From assembly GCA_016930375.1 (NCBI GenBank), contig JAFGGU010000064.1, positions 1-54,180 of the forward strand: a DNA stretch of 54,180 nt, given 5' to 3'. How positions within the stretch are numbered: the stretch's first letter is position 1; each line of letters starts with the position of its first letter. The notes below the pieces were generated by a model. The model was given only the letters and a program-made list of their open reading frames with translations. It had not been told where the DNA came from and did no database searches. Of the stretch, positions 25,183 through 34,634 are shown piece by piece. The position numbers were made by a program, and so were the translations under genes. This stretch comes from Bacteroidales bacterium. GTDB lineage: Bacteria; Bacteroidota; Bacteroidia; Bacteroidales; UBA10428.

Positions 25183-25518
25183 ATGCCTTACAAAGAAAAA
25201 AAGGTCGAGAAATTGTATTTTTCCATCGGCGAGGTTGCAGAAATGTTCCAGGTGAATTCCTCGCTGATCCGTTTCTGGGAAAAAGAATTTGACATCATCA
25301 AGCCCAAAAAAAACAAAAAGGGGAACCGGTTCTTCACCCAGCAGGATATTGAAAGCATCCGGTTAATCTATCATCTGGTTAAGGAAAGAGGACTTACGTT
25401 GAGCGGAGCCAGAAAAAAGATCAAAGAAAATAAAGAGGATACCAACAACAATTACGAGGTAATTAAGACGCTTACCGACATAAAATCTATGTTGCTGGAG
25501 ATCAAGGAGTCGTTGTAG
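25183..25518 (+). CDS. MerR family transcriptional regulator
   Basis: The 111-residue protein has a MerR-type winged helix at the N-terminus (YFSIGEVAEMFQVNSSLIRFWEKEF, then NRFFTQQDIESIRLIYHLV) and a short coiled-coil dimerisation tail. There is no ligand-binding domain and no Cys cluster, so it is not a metal sensor. Small MerR proteins of this type are conserved in Bacteroidota next to the M23 peptidase genes; the target is unknown. A partial -7 box (TATCTTAG at 25151-25158) lies upstream. Its TAG stop is followed at once by a GCAGTA-type triplet array. Confidence 0.85.
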   Translation: MPYKEKKVEKLYFSIGEVAEMFQVNSSLIRFWEKEFDIIKPKKNKKGNRFFTQQDIESIRLIYHLVKERGLTLSGARKKIKENKEDTNNNYEVIKTLTDIKSMLLEIKESL

Positions 25519-25604
25519 GAAGTGGCAGTGGCAGCAGCAGTAGCTGCAGTAGTGGCAGTGGCAGTAGCAGCGGCAGCAGTAGCAGCAGCAGTAATAGAAA
25601 CAAG
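25519..25604. repeat. GGCAGT/GCAGCAGTA low-complexity array
   Basis: The 86-bp gap between merR and the Nif3-like gene is made of GGCAGT, GGCAGC and GCAGTAGC words with periods of 3 and 6 and extends almost to the ATG at 25605. The same type of sequence encodes the E2 linker (about 8672-8820) and appears in reverse orientation near 48501-48518. Confidence 0.85.
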
Positions 25605-26699
25605 ATGAAACTATCCGAAATCATAGCTGTATTTGAATCTTACGCTCCGTTGTCGTACCAGGAAAGCTATGACAATGCCGGGCTGACAGTTGGCGATACC
25701 GGCATGGAGATCTCCGCAGCGCTTCTTTGTATTGACGTTACGGAAGCTGTAGTAGAAGAAGCCCGACAAAAGGGCGCCAATCTTATCATTTCACATCACC
25801 CGGTAATCTTCAAACCGCTGAAACAATTGACGGCAGCCACAGGCCCGGAAAGGATCATCATTTCAGCCATTACCGGCAAAATAGCACTTTATTGCGCCCA
25901 TACCAACATGGATAATATTTCCGGAGGGGTGAACCGGAAAATCTGCCAGAAGCTCAACCTCGAAAAAACCAGGATCCTTTCACCCCTTCCAAACAGTCTG
26001 AGAAAACTTGTCACTTTTGTTCCCACTGCCCATGCCGAAGAAGTAAGATCTGCCTTATTCGCTGCCGGTGCGGGCAGCATCGGGGCATATGATTCCTGCA
26101 GTTTCAACCTGGAAGGAAAAGGTAGCTTCAGGGCCTCTGAAGGAAGCAATCCTTATGCGGGTGAGATCGGCAAACTGCATTTTGAAAATGAAGCCAGGAT
26201 TGAGACCATTTTCCCGGCCGTATTAAAAACGAAGATCCTAAAAGCGCTTTTAAAGGTTCATCCCTATGAAGAAGTTGCCTATGATATTTTTCCCGTTGAA
26301 AACGAATATGAACAAGCGGGTTGGGGTATGATCGGCGAACTGAAGGAGCCTGCCAATACCCTTGATTTTCTGCAGCAAATCAAAGACATTTTCAAATGTC
26401 AGGTAATCAGGCATACCAGGGTGATTCGTAAAACCGTTAAAAAGATTGCAGTATGCGGGGGCAGTGGTTCTTTCCTGATTCAAAGGGCAATATCGTCGGG
26501 CGCGGATATGTTCATAACAGGAGATGTGAAATATCACCAGTTTTTTGATGCCGAGGATCACATTGTTCTTGTTGATACAGGTCATTTTGAAAGTGAGCAG
26601 TTCACAATTGAGATATTTTATGAAATACTTAAAAAAAATTTACCTAATTTTGCAATCCATTTTTCAAGCATTCAAACCAACCCCATTTATTATTTATAA
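25605..26699 (+). CDS. Nif3-like dinuclear metal-centre hexameric protein
   Basis: The 364-residue protein has the Nif3/YbgI fold split by an inserted PII-like domain (about 120-230), as is normal for the long form. Metal ligands are visible: SHHPVIFKPL and CAHTNMDN in the first half, and GDVKYHQFF with DTGHFESEQF in the second. The biochemical role is not settled; GTP cyclohydrolase I type 2 is an annotation used for some members but is poorly supported. It sits 3 bp upstream of the zinc-ribbon coiled-coil gene, a pairing conserved in Bacteroidota, so both are likely translated together. Confidence 0.93.
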   Translation: MKLSEIIAVFESYAPLSYQESYDNAGLTVGDTGMEISAALLCIDVTEAVVEEARQKGANLIISHHPVIFKPLKQLTAATGPERIIISAITGKIALYCAHTNMDNISGGVNRKICQKLNLEKTRILSPLPNSLRKLVTFVPTAHAEEVRSALFAAGAGSIGAYDSCSFNLEGKGSFRASEGSNPYAGEIGKLHFENEARIETIFPAVLKTKILKALLKVHPYEEVAYDIFPVENEYEQAGWGMIGELKEPANTLDFLQQIKDIFKCQVIRHTRVIRKTVKKIAVCGGSGSFLIQRAISSGADMFITGDVKYHQFFDAEDHIVLVDTGHFESEQFTIEIFYEILKKNLPNFAIHFSSIQTNPIYYL

Positions 26700-26702
26700 G
26701 GT

Positions 26703-27473
26703 ATGGCAGAAGTAAAAAAACAGGGAACAGAAGTTGCAGAACTTACCATTGAGGAGAAACTCAGGGCTTTATTCAAGTTGCAGGTAATCAATTCCGAAAT
26801 CGATAAGATCAGAACGCTCCGCGGGGAATTACCTCTCGAAGTGCAGGACCTGGAAGATGAGATCGCCGGACTTGAGACCCGCATCGAAAAATTGCAGGAA
26901 GAAATCAAAAGTATTGAATCTGCAATCTCCAGCAAGAAAAATGATATCGTGAATTCCAAAGGGCTGATCAAAAAATACGAAGAGCAGCAGAACAACGTGC
27001 GAAACAACCGGGAATTTGATTCATTGTCTAAAGAAATTGAATACCAGACCCTTGAGATTGAACTCAGTGAAAAACGGATCAAGGAGTTTGCTGTTCAGGC
27101 AAAAGAAAAAAGTGAATACATTGAAGATTCCAGGAAGAATCTCGATGAAAGGAAAAATGATCTCAATCTTAAGAAATCAGAGCTTGAGGATATCACTTCG
27201 GATACACAAAAGGAAGAGGAACAACTTCTTAAAAAACGGTTGGAATATGAGCAGATCATTGAGGATAGGCTGCTTACCGCCTATAAGAAGATCAGGAAGA
27301 ATGCCCGCAACGGACTTGCTGTAGTTTCCGTGGAACGCGATGCCTGCGGCGGATGCTTCAACCAGATTCCTCCCCAGCGACAGCTTGATATACGATCCCG
27401 AAAGAAAATTATTGTCTGTGAATACTGCGGCCGGATTCTGGTTGATCTGGACTTGGTGGAAGAGGAAAAGTAA
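26703..27473 (+). CDS. Coiled-coil protein with C4-type zinc ribbon (CT398-like)
   Basis: The 256-residue protein starts with a long helical coiled coil (about 15-190; many Glu/Lys heptads) and ends with a zinc ribbon: CGGCFNQIPPQ and CEYCGRI provide the four Cys. CT398-type proteins have been linked to secretion and RNA polymerase factors in Chlamydia, but their role in Bacteroidota is unknown. It directly follows the Nif3-like gene (3-bp gap). The 116 bp after it hold a candidate promoter of the next gene. Confidence 0.88.
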   Translation: MAEVKKQGTEVAELTIEEKLRALFKLQVINSEIDKIRTLRGELPLEVQDLEDEIAGLETRIEKLQEEIKSIESAISSKKNDIVNSKGLIKKYEEQQNNVRNNREFDSLSKEIEYQTLEIELSEKRIKEFAVQAKEKSEYIEDSRKNLDERKNDLNLKKSELEDITSDTQKEEEQLLKKRLEYEQIIEDRLLTAYKKIRKNARNGLAVVSVERDACGGCFNQIPPQRQLDIRSRKKIIVCEYCGRILVDLDLVEEEK

Positions 27474-27561
27474 AAAACTACAATAATCAGATCCTATGAT
27501 CGTTCATTGATCAGATCGGTCATATTTCATTTGTTATTAACTTTTTATATTGCTATTTTAC

Positions 27562-27569
27562 TATCTTTG
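27562..27569 (+). promoter_or_regulatory. Candidate -7 box of the envelope cluster
   Basis: TATCTTTG matches TAnnTTTG exactly and lies 20 bp before the ATG at 27590. No good -33 TTG is found at 19-21 bp, so this is a weak prediction. Confidence 0.35.
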
Positions 27570-27589
27570 TTAAACCCTAAAGATAGGAT

Positions 27590-28372
27590 ATGGTGAAATG
27601 GTATATTTCAGCGGTTATTGCAATTATCACGGTACTTCCTCTTAACTCCCAGCAATGGAAACTCAAAAGGATTGAAGGGATCTTAGGTATCGGTACAACC
27701 AATGTATACAGCGATCTCGGCGGGGCTCCCAATGCCACAAGCCTTCTGTTCATCAAAGACATTACTTTCCGCACAACCCGGCCGTCTATTTATTTGGGCG
27801 CGCGCTACCGGATTAAACCCAGTACCTCGGTTAAACTTTCACTTTATTACGGATACAGCAAAACAAAAGATTTTGCAGGATCACGCAATGAGAACCGTGG
27901 TTTTACTTCCGTTACCCAGCTTGTTGAGATTGCAGGCAATTATGAATATTACTTCCTGCCTGAACAGCGCAGGTTAAGATCCGCTGCCATGTTCAACCGC
28001 AGGGGAATGATCAACGACTACTCTTCTTTCGGAGCCTATCTGTTTACCGGACTCGGGGCCACTGTTTACTGGCCCAATCTTGAATTTGACGAGCCCAGGG
28101 AGGGTGACGAATATAAGGATAATATGGGCATTACTGCTTCACTGCCCATTGGCGCAGGGTTTAAATACATCATCAGTGATAAATGGATCATAGGTTATGA
28201 AATTGGATATCGTTTAACCATTTCCGATTACCTCGACGGATTTATTTCTCCCTGGTCGAAGCAACCGGACACCTACTGGATCTCCTCCATCAATCTGAGT
28301 TATCGCATCCCCACTTCCCGTAGAGGTCTGCCCATTTTCATGGACAGACAATGGAGAAGGGCCCGGTTCTGA
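27590..28372 (+). CDS. DUF6089-type outer-membrane beta-barrel protein (copy 1)
   Basis: The 260-residue protein has a short signal-like N-terminus (WYISAVIAIITVLPLNSQQW) and alternating beta strands with many aromatic girdle residues (YLGARYRIKPSTSVKLSLYYGY, FKYIISDKWIIGYEIGYRL), as in small outer-membrane barrels. Proteins of this group precede the isoprenyl transferase and bamA genes across Bacteroidales, and this order is kept here. Function is unknown. A related barrel is encoded next, so the pair probably arose by duplication. Confidence 0.75.
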   Translation: MVKWYISAVIAIITVLPLNSQQWKLKRIEGILGIGTTNVYSDLGGAPNATSLLFIKDITFRTTRPSIYLGARYRIKPSTSVKLSLYYGYSKTKDFAGSRNENRGFTSVTQLVEIAGNYEYYFLPEQRRLRSAAMFNRRGMINDYSSFGAYLFTGLGATVYWPNLEFDEPREGDEYKDNMGITASLPIGAGFKYIISDKWIIGYEIGYRLTISDYLDGFISPWSKQPDTYWISSINLSYRIPTSRRGLPIFMDRQWRRARF

Positions 28373-28479
28373 TCTGTTAACTGCCTCTCTTTTTGCATTT
28401 TTCAGTTTTTTTAAGAATATTTGTGATTTTGAGCGCTAAATTTCTATTAATTTGCGTTTAATTCCCATATGCCTGATTA

Positions 28480-29154
28480 TTGATGTTACAGCGCTTTTTA
28501 CTCGGAATTTTTGCACTCCTGTTCATGAGCACCGGTACATTATCGGCGCAACGCAAGGCCAACTTCGGACTCTTTGCAGGAACGACCTATTACATGGGAG
28601 ATATTAATCCTAACCGGCACTTTTACCGGCCTTCGCCTGCATTTGGAGCCCTTTACCGCTATAACCTAAACTCACGGTATGCCGTCCGGGGAAATGCATA
28701 TTTTGCATACCTGTCGGGTGACGATATGGATTTCCCCGGGATCCTGCATCCAGATCGTCCCGTCAGCCCTGCTTCTTTCTATACATCTTTGCTTGATTTT
28801 GCCATTCAGGTTGAATACAATTTCCTTCCGTTCACCCCCAACCTGGGGAAATGGAGCTATACGCCCTATATTTCAACCGGCCTGGCCGCAGGGCTCATTC
28901 TAGCTTCCGATGCTGATGTCAACAATTTTGCCAGTTTCCCTTTCGGCATAGGCTTGAAAATGAATTTCACTTCCCGTATCAGTGTCGGCGCTGAGTATTC
29001 ATTCAGAAAAACCTTCAGTGACCAGATAGACGGACTGGCAAATCCGTCAGGAACTTCATCGGTTCTTCACAATAATGACTGGTATTCTTTCCTTGGTGTT
29101 TTTATTACCTTTAAGTTTTTTAATTTTGCGGTCGAATGTCCGGCTTATAAATAG
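28480..29154 (+). CDS. DUF6089-type outer-membrane beta-barrel protein (copy 2)
   Basis: The 224-residue protein has a cleavable signal (FALLFMSTGTLSAQ), then FGLFAGTTYYMGDINPNRHFY, a motif common to the DUF6089 barrels that stand just before uppS in Bacteroidales. Beta strands with aromatic residues continue to the end (SVGAEYSFRKTFSDQIDG, FITFKFFNF). It stops 4 bp before the isoprenyl transferase start and is likely in the same operon. Role unknown, presumably structural in the outer membrane. Confidence 0.8.
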   Translation: MMLQRFLLGIFALLFMSTGTLSAQRKANFGLFAGTTYYMGDINPNRHFYRPSPAFGALYRYNLNSRYAVRGNAYFAYLSGDDMDFPGILHPDRPVSPASFYTSLLDFAIQVEYNFLPFTPNLGKWSYTPYISTGLAAGLILASDADVNNFASFPFGIGLKMNFTSRISVGAEYSFRKTFSDQIDGLANPSGTSSVLHNNDWYSFLGVFITFKFFNFAVECPAYK

Positions 29155-29158
29155 CAAA

Positions 29159-29926
29159 ATGAACGCCACGCTGAAGGATAAAATAAACAAGGAACAACTT
29201 CCGAAACATATCGCCATTATCATGGATGGCAATGGCCGGTGGGCAGAAAAACGGGGTAACCAGCGTATTTTCGGTCACAAAAATGCTATTGCTGCTGTCC
29301 GTGATACGGTTGAAGCATCTGCAGAACTGGGGATAGGATTTCTTACACTTTATGCCTTTTCAACAGAAAACTGGAAAAGGCCCAAAACCGAAATTGATGC
29401 CCTGATGTCCCTTCTGGTATCTACAATTCACGGTGAGACAAAGACTTTGTTGGATAACAACATCAGGTTGCAGGCCATCGGAGATATCCGGAGTTTGCCC
29501 CAGGGTGTCCAGGACCAGCTTCAGCATAGCATTGAACTTACCGGTAAAAACACCGGTCTTCAGCTGGTTCTCGCCCTGAGCTACGGATCGCGCATGGAAA
29601 TAATGCGTGCTGTAAAAAAGCTTGTATTGGAGGTTGAAAACGGCAAGCTTAGCTCTGAAGATATTGATAACCTGAACTTTGAGAATTATCTGGATACGGC
29701 CGGATTCCCTGATCCTGAGTTGGTAATCAGAACCAGCGGAGAATACAGGGTTAGCAATTTTCTGCTTTGGCAAATCGCCTATGCCGAACTGTATTTCACA
29801 CCCACTCTCTGGCCCGATTTCCGCAGAGAGCACTTATACGAGGCAATCATTAGTTACCAGTGTCGTGAAAGACGATTCGGAAAAACAACCGATCAGATCA
29901 AAAAAATTATCCATGTAAACAGCTAA
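29159..29926 (+). CDS. uppS: Isoprenyl transferase (undecaprenyl-diphosphate synthase type)
   Basis: The 255-residue cis-prenyltransferase has the diphosphate-binding motif IMDGNGRWAEKRG (Asp23), GHKNAI, FLTLYAFSTENWKRP, and the C-terminal ELVIRTSGEYRVSNFLLWQIAYAELYFTP with the RxSGExR motif. It makes the C55 lipid carrier for cell-wall and surface polysaccharide assembly. The ATG at 29159 is chosen because family homology begins there and it follows the previous stop by 4 bp; a longer in-frame start at 29075 would run through the upstream gene. The next gene, bamA, follows after 6 bp. Confidence 0.96.
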   Translation: MNATLKDKINKEQLPKHIAIIMDGNGRWAEKRGNQRIFGHKNAIAAVRDTVEASAELGIGFLTLYAFSTENWKRPKTEIDALMSLLVSTIHGETKTLLDNNIRLQAIGDIRSLPQGVQDQLQHSIELTGKNTGLQLVLALSYGSRMEIMRAVKKLVLEVENGKLSSEDIDNLNFENYLDTAGFPDPELVIRTSGEYRVSNFLLWQIAYAELYFTPTLWPDFRREHLYEAIISYQCRERRFGKTTDQIKKIIHVNS

Positions 29927-29932
29927 TATCGA

Positions 29933-32563
29933 ATGAAAAATACCCTAATTGCCTTTTTTCTGCTCATACTCACCACACACGCGACCGGACAGGTGCCTGA
30001 TTCGCTCGTTTCAGGATATTTGGATTACGAAAGGCCAAGAGATTACACCATTGCTGATATTACGATTACCGGTGTCAAATACCTCCAAACCAGTTACCTG
30101 GTAAATTTATCCGGTTTGGCTGTCGGCCAGGAGGTATCCATACCCGGAGAAAGAATAAGCCAGGCCATTGAAAACTTCTGGAACCTTGGTTTATTTTCCG
30201 ATGTAAAGGTAATCGCCGCCAGAATTGAAGGGAGGGCTATTTTTCTGGAATTCCGGCTCACGGAGCAGCCACGCTTAACCCGGATCAGGATCAATGGCCT
30301 GAATAAAAACGAGACGAAGGATGTGCAGGAAAAAATTAAGCTGAAACCCGGAAATCAGATCACGGAAAACGTTCTCAATAATACGGTCACCATTATCAAT
30401 AAGCATTTTGTTGATAAAGGCTTTTTCAAATGCAAGGTTGAAATGGTTCAGAAGGCTGATACTTCACCCGGTAACAGGGTTTTTCTTGATATCAATGTTG
30501 ACAAAGGCAAAAGGGTAAAAATATCCGATATTGACTTTGTTGGCAACCAGGCGTTCAACGATACCCGACTGCGCAGAACTTTGAAAAAAACCAAGCAGAA
30601 AAGCATTAACTTCTTTAAACCCTCCAAATACATTGATGAAGAATACAAAGCAGATAAAAAGAAACTGATTGAGTTTTACAACAAAAATGGTTACCGTGAT
30701 GCCAAAATACTGGAAGAAAGCCTGGTGGACCTGAATAATAAAAGGATTGGCCTGGCCTTGAAAATTGAAGAAGGCACCAAATATTACGTCCGGAACATTT
30801 CCTGGGTTGGCAATACCAAACACACGTCTTCCTCTCTCACCCAGGTTCTGGGAATGAAAAAAGGCGATGTGTATGACCAGGCTCACATGGAAAAGCGCTT
30901 GTACGCAGATGAAGACGCCGTATCATCTCAATATATGGATGAAGGCTATCTGTTTTTTTCAATTGACCCGGTTGAAGCGAAGATCGATGGAGATTCCATT
31001 GACCTGGAAATGCGGATAAGTGAAGGGAATCCTGCCACCATCAACAAAGTCATCATCAAGGGCAATACGAAGACCAATGAACATGTGATCCGGCGTGAGA
31101 TCAGAACCATTCCCGGTGATCTTTTCAGCAAAACCGACATTATCCGTTCAGTCAGGGAACTTGCTGCCATGGGACATTTCAATCCCGAAAACATCGTGCC
31201 AAATCCCCTGCCAAACCTTGCAGACGGAACTGTTGATATAGAATACTCCCTGGAGGAAAGATCAAACGACCAGCTTGAAGTTTCAGGAGGCTGGGGCGGA
31301 TATGGATTTGTGGGCACTATCGGACTCCGCTTTGCCAATTTCTCAGCACGAAAAATGCTGGATCCCAAGGCCTGGAGACCTGTACCAACAGGTGACGGAC
31401 AGACCCTCTCGGTTCGCGCACAATCCAATGGCCGGTACTACCAGGCTTATAATATTTCTTTTGTGGAACCCTGGTTTGGCGGTAAAAAACCCAACAGTTT
31501 TTCCACCTCCTTTTATTACACGGTTACCAAACCTTACCGGCGTTTTGGCGATTCAAACTCCGAAGCTTTCTTCAGGGTCCTCGGTGCTTCCGTTGGTCTT
31601 GGAAGAAGGCTTACCTGGCCCGATGACTATTTTGTGCTTTATACAGAACTGGAATACCAGCGGTACCACCTCAACGATTTTGGGACAAGTTTCGTGATCA
31701 ACGATGGCTTTTCCCAGGTAATTAACTTTAATGTTTCCCTGTCACGCAGTTCACAGGATCAGATGATCTACCCGAGAAGAGGATCAGCCTTTACTTTGGG
31801 ATTAAAAATTACACCTCCCTATTCCTCCTTCAGGAAGAGCAATTTCTGGGAAATCTCTGCTGCTGAGAAGCTGGCCATCCGGGAAGACATGGCAGATGAA
31901 TATCCTGAGCTTACGGAATCTGATGTGCTACAGTATACGGATACGGAAATCGAAAGCCGTGAAAATTCCAACAAATTCAGATTCATAGAATACCACAAAT
32001 GGACATTCAATAGCGCCTGGTACACAAGTCTGATCGGCAACCTGGTTTTGGCGGCCAAATCTGAATTCGGTTACCTCGGTTTCTATGATTCCGGGATCGG
32101 GGCATCGCCCTTTGAAAAATTCGATGTTGGAGGAAGCGGCATGATGGGGTATAACCTTTATGGTACGGATGTCATTGCTCTCCGGGGTTATGCTGACGGA
32201 ACCCTTACCCCGCAATCGGTCGTAAAACGCAATGGCAGCAATGTATTCATTGATGATGGAAACATGTATGTCAAGTATTCCCTGGAAATGCGATATCCTT
32301 TCTCTTTAAATCCTTCTGCCATGATTTACGGGCTTGTATTCGTGGAAGGGGGTAATGCATGGTCCAGGTTCAATGAATTCAATCCGTTTAGCATCAAAAG
32401 ATCTGCCGGTGTTGGCATTCGCGCATTCCTTCCCATGTTTGGCATGCTGGGCATCGATTACGGATTTGGCTTTGATTTGCCAAACAGCGAGATCGGATCG
32501 GAAGAAAGTAAAAGAGGATATCATGGCGGAGAATTCCACTTTGTAATGGGGCAGCAATTCTAA
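29933..32563 (+). CDS. bamA: Outer-membrane assembly factor BamA
   Basis: The 876-residue protein has a signal peptide (LILTTHATGQ), a row of POTRA domains (about 35-440: ITITGVKYLQTSYL, RIRINGLNKNETKDV, ISDIDFVGNQAFND, RNISWVGNTKHTSS, KVIIKGNTKTNEHV), and a C-terminal 16-strand Omp85 barrel with GGWGGYGFVG, the GSGMMGYNLYGTD loop and a final aromatic residue (VMGQQF). It inserts barrel proteins into the outer membrane. It is followed by two Skp-like chaperones, its functional partners, in the order usual for Bacteroidales. Confidence 0.96.
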   Translation: MKNTLIAFFLLILTTHATGQVPDSLVSGYLDYERPRDYTIADITITGVKYLQTSYLVNLSGLAVGQEVSIPGERISQAIENFWNLGLFSDVKVIAARIEGRAIFLEFRLTEQPRLTRIRINGLNKNETKDVQEKIKLKPGNQITENVLNNTVTIINKHFVDKGFFKCKVEMVQKADTSPGNRVFLDINVDKGKRVKISDIDFVGNQAFNDTRLRRTLKKTKQKSINFFKPSKYIDEEYKADKKKLIEFYNKNGYRDAKILEESLVDLNNKRIGLALKIEEGTKYYVRNISWVGNTKHTSSSLTQVLGMKKGDVYDQAHMEKRLYADEDAVSSQYMDEGYLFFSIDPVEAKIDGDSIDLEMRISEGNPATINKVIIKGNTKTNEHVIRREIRTIPGDLFSKTDIIRSVRELAAMGHFNPENIVPNPLPNLADGTVDIEYSLEERSNDQLEVSGGWGGYGFVGTIGLRFANFSARKMLDPKAWRPVPTGDGQTLSVRAQSNGRYYQAYNISFVEPWFGGKKPNSFSTSFYYTVTKPYRRFGDSNSEAFFRVLGASVGLGRRLTWPDDYFVLYTELEYQRYHLNDFGTSFVINDGFSQVINFNVSLSRSSQDQMIYPRRGSAFTLGLKITPPYSSFRKSNFWEISAAEKLAIREDMADEYPELTESDVLQYTDTEIESRENSNKFRFIEYHKWTFNSAWYTSLIGNLVLAAKSEFGYLGFYDSGIGASPFEKFDVGGSGMMGYNLYGTDVIALRGYADGTLTPQSVVKRNGSNVFIDDGNMYVKYSLEMRYPFSLNPSAMIYGLVFVEGGNAWSRFNEFNPFSIKRSAGVGIRAFLPMFGMLGIDYGFGFDLPNSEIGSEESKRGYHGGEFHFVMGQQF

Positions 32564-32644
32564 AATCTGAATTTTTAAATTTTGGTATTGAATTTGATAT
32601 ACCTTATCTGAATTTCATCATCAATAAATCTTAAAAATATTCCC

Positions 32645-33160
32645 ATGAAAAAGTTATCAATTATACTTGCTGGTTTGTTACTTTCCATCGGGTTGACCAT
32701 GGCCCAGAAATATGCCTTTGTCGATACCGAGTATATACTTAACAATATCCCAAACTACAAGGCTGCACAGGAGCAACTCGATAAGTTCTCCGCCGACTGG
32801 CAGAAGGAGGTCGAGGCCAAGTATACCGAGATTGAGAAGATGTACAAGGATTACCAGGCTGAAAGGGTTTTGCTATCGGAGGATATGCGGCGTCAGCGTG
32901 AAGAAGCCATCGTGAACAAGGAGAAAGAGGCAAAAGAGCTTCAGAAAAATTACTTTGGTCAGGAAGGAGCCTTGTACAAAAAACGTCAGGAACTGATTCA
33001 ACCCATCCAGGATGAGATATACAAGGCCATTAAGGACCTTGCCACTGAAAACGGTTATGCTGTGATCTTTGACACTTCAAGTGGTCCCAGCATGATTTAC
33101 ACCAACCCGCGCTACGATGTAAGCGATGAGGTGCTTCAGAAATTAGGATATAAAAATTAA
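32645..33160 (+). CDS. OmpH/Skp family periplasmic chaperone (copy 1)
   Basis: The 171-residue protein has a signal peptide (GLLLSIGLTMAQ), the typical KYAFVDTEYILNNIPNYKAAQEQL strand-helix start, a long charged coiled coil (about 45-125), and a C-terminal strand (AVIFDTSSGPSMIYTNPRYDVSDEVL). Skp forms a trimer with helical tentacles that hold unfolded outer-membrane proteins for BamA. It lies 81 bp after bamA. Confidence 0.92.
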   Translation: MKKLSIILAGLLLSIGLTMAQKYAFVDTEYILNNIPNYKAAQEQLDKFSADWQKEVEAKYTEIEKMYKDYQAERVLLSEDMRRQREEAIVNKEKEAKELQKNYFGQEGALYKKRQELIQPIQDEIYKAIKDLATENGYAVIFDTSSGPSMIYTNPRYDVSDEVLQKLGYKN

Positions 33161-33197
33161 ATTCTTACATTTGTCCAGTTTTAAAAAATCAATTAAA

Positions 33198-33722
33198 ATG
33201 AAAAAAGTATTTGCAGTTCTGATATTTACAGGTCTATTTCTGATGTCAGGGAATGCCATCGCACAGGGCACGGTTAAACTTGGCCATATTAACAGTTCGG
33301 CAGTTTTCGCGGCCATGCCTGAAAGTGACAGCGCCCAGAAAACACTTGAAAGAGAAAGAGAATCAATGCGTAAGACACTTGAAGAACTCCAGGTTGAATT
33401 GAACAAGAAATATGAAGATTATCTTAAACTCACCCAGGATAAAACAACCAGCCAGTTGATTCTCCAAACCAAGGAAGAAGAAATGAATACACTGCAGCAA
33501 CGCATGCAGAATTTCCAGCAGAGTGCAGAACAAACCCTGTCCACAAGGGGAACTGAATTGTTCAAACCTATTCAGGACAAAGCCATCAAGGCTGTGACTG
33601 ATGTAGCTGCCGAGAATGGATTCACTTACATTTTCGATACCGCAGGAGGAGCGGTTGTCTACACCTCTCCTGATTCACAGGACATACTGCCGCTGGTGAA
33701 AACCAAGCTCGGTCTAAAATAA
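33198..33722 (+). CDS. OmpH/Skp family periplasmic chaperone (copy 2)
   Basis: The 174-residue paralogue of the preceding gene has a signal peptide (TGLFLMSGNAIAQG), LGHINSSAVFAAMPESDSAQKTL, a long coiled coil with QQRMQNFQQSAEQ, and the C-terminal YIFDTAGGAVVYTSPDSQDI strand. The ATG at 33198 gives a normal signal peptide; a TTG nine codons upstream would overlap the TACATTTG sequence (33166-33173) that looks like a -7 box, so the shorter form is preferred. A rho-independent terminator follows 23 bp after the stop. Confidence 0.92.
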   Translation: MKKVFAVLIFTGLFLMSGNAIAQGTVKLGHINSSAVFAAMPESDSAQKTLERERESMRKTLEELQVELNKKYEDYLKLTQDKTTSQLILQTKEEEMNTLQQRMQNFQQSAEQTLSTRGTELFKPIQDKAIKAVTDVAAENGFTYIFDTAGGAVVYTSPDSQDILPLVKTKLGLK

Positions 33723-33745
33723 AAAGCCTTTACAGGCCTCAACGG

Positions 33746-33781
33746 GACCCGGAGTGCTGTAAAAGCTGCCGGGTCTTTTTA
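33746..33781 (+). terminator. Rho-independent terminator of the bamA-skp operon
   Basis: GACCCGG (33746-33752) pairs with CCGGGTC (33769-33775) across a 16-nt loop, partly paired itself, and is followed directly by TTTTT. Confidence 0.8.
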
Positions 33782-33812
33782 TTCCTGTTTTTCTGCTTAC
33801 ATTTGAGATCAA

Positions 33813-34634
33813 ATGAACTCCATGAACGAAAACGCAACCCGACCGATTGGTGTATTTGATTCCGGTGTGGGAGGTCTTACGGTGGCCAATGCCATTCGCC
33901 AGGTGCTGCCCAATGAAAGGCTCATTTATTTTGGCGATACCGCTCACCTGCCTTATGGCGATAAATCGAAAGAGACCATTATGGGTTATTCCGCGCGTAT
34001 TACCCGGTTTCTGCTCGATCAGCAATGCAAGGTTATTGTGATAGCCTGCAACACCGCATCGGCCAATGCCTATGAAACCATTGTTTCCGAATCAGTTGAC
34101 AGAGCCCTTGTGGTGGATGTTATCAACCCGGTTGTGGAGTTTGTAACTGCCGGTTCAAAATACAAACGTATCGGGGTAATCGGTACAAAAGGAACCATTA
34201 ACAGTGGTACTTATGTGGGAAAGATCATTGCCAGGAATCCTCACATATCGGTAGAATCCCTGGCTACCCCGATGCTGGTGCCCATGATTGAAGAAGGTTT
34301 CATTTTCGATGACATCAGCAATGCCATAATCCGCACCTACCTCTCTAAACCAGAGTTATCACAGATACAGGCGCTGATCCTGGGATGCACTCACTATCCC
34401 ATCATCAAGAACCAGATCAATAAATTCTTCAATTTTGAGGTTGATGTGATCGATTCCTCCCGGATTGTTGCCAACCACCTGCGCAATATTCTTGTCACCC
34501 ATAATTTGCTCAATCAGAATCCTGATCCTGGGCATAAGTTCTATGTATCTGATTTTACAGATTATTTCCAGGCAATCTCAAAGCTTTTTTTCGAGGAAAA
34601 TATTGCCCTGGAGAAGATCAATCTGTGGAATTAG
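33813..34634 (+). CDS. murI: Glutamate racemase
   Basis: The 273-residue enzyme converts L- to D-glutamate for peptidoglycan. Both catalytic cysteines are present: VIACNTASANA and LILGCTHYPII. The N-terminus shows GVFDSGVGGLTVANAIRQVLP and YFGDTAHLPYG. A TACATTTG word at 33798-33805 resembles a -7 box; if it is used, the start may be the second ATG at 33822, because the first lies almost at the transcript start. The 3' end overlaps the convergent gamma-carbonic anhydrase gene by 17 bp. Confidence 0.95.
   Translation: MNSMNENATRPIGVFDSGVGGLTVANAIRQVLPNERLIYFGDTAHLPYGDKSKETIMGYSARITRFLLDQQCKVIVIACNTASANAYETIVSESVDRALVVDVINPVVEFVTAGSKYKRIGVIGTKGTINSGTYVGKIIARNPHISVESLATPMLVPMIEEGFIFDDISNAIIRTYLSKPELSQIQALILGCTHYPIIKNQINKFFNFEVDVIDSSRIVANHLRNILVTHNLLNQNPDPGHKFYVSDFTDYFQAISKLFFEENIALEKINLWN

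Noticed and set aside
29075..29158. Longer start for isoprenyl transferase
   Set aside because: It would lie inside the upstream barrel gene in another frame; homology begins at 29159.
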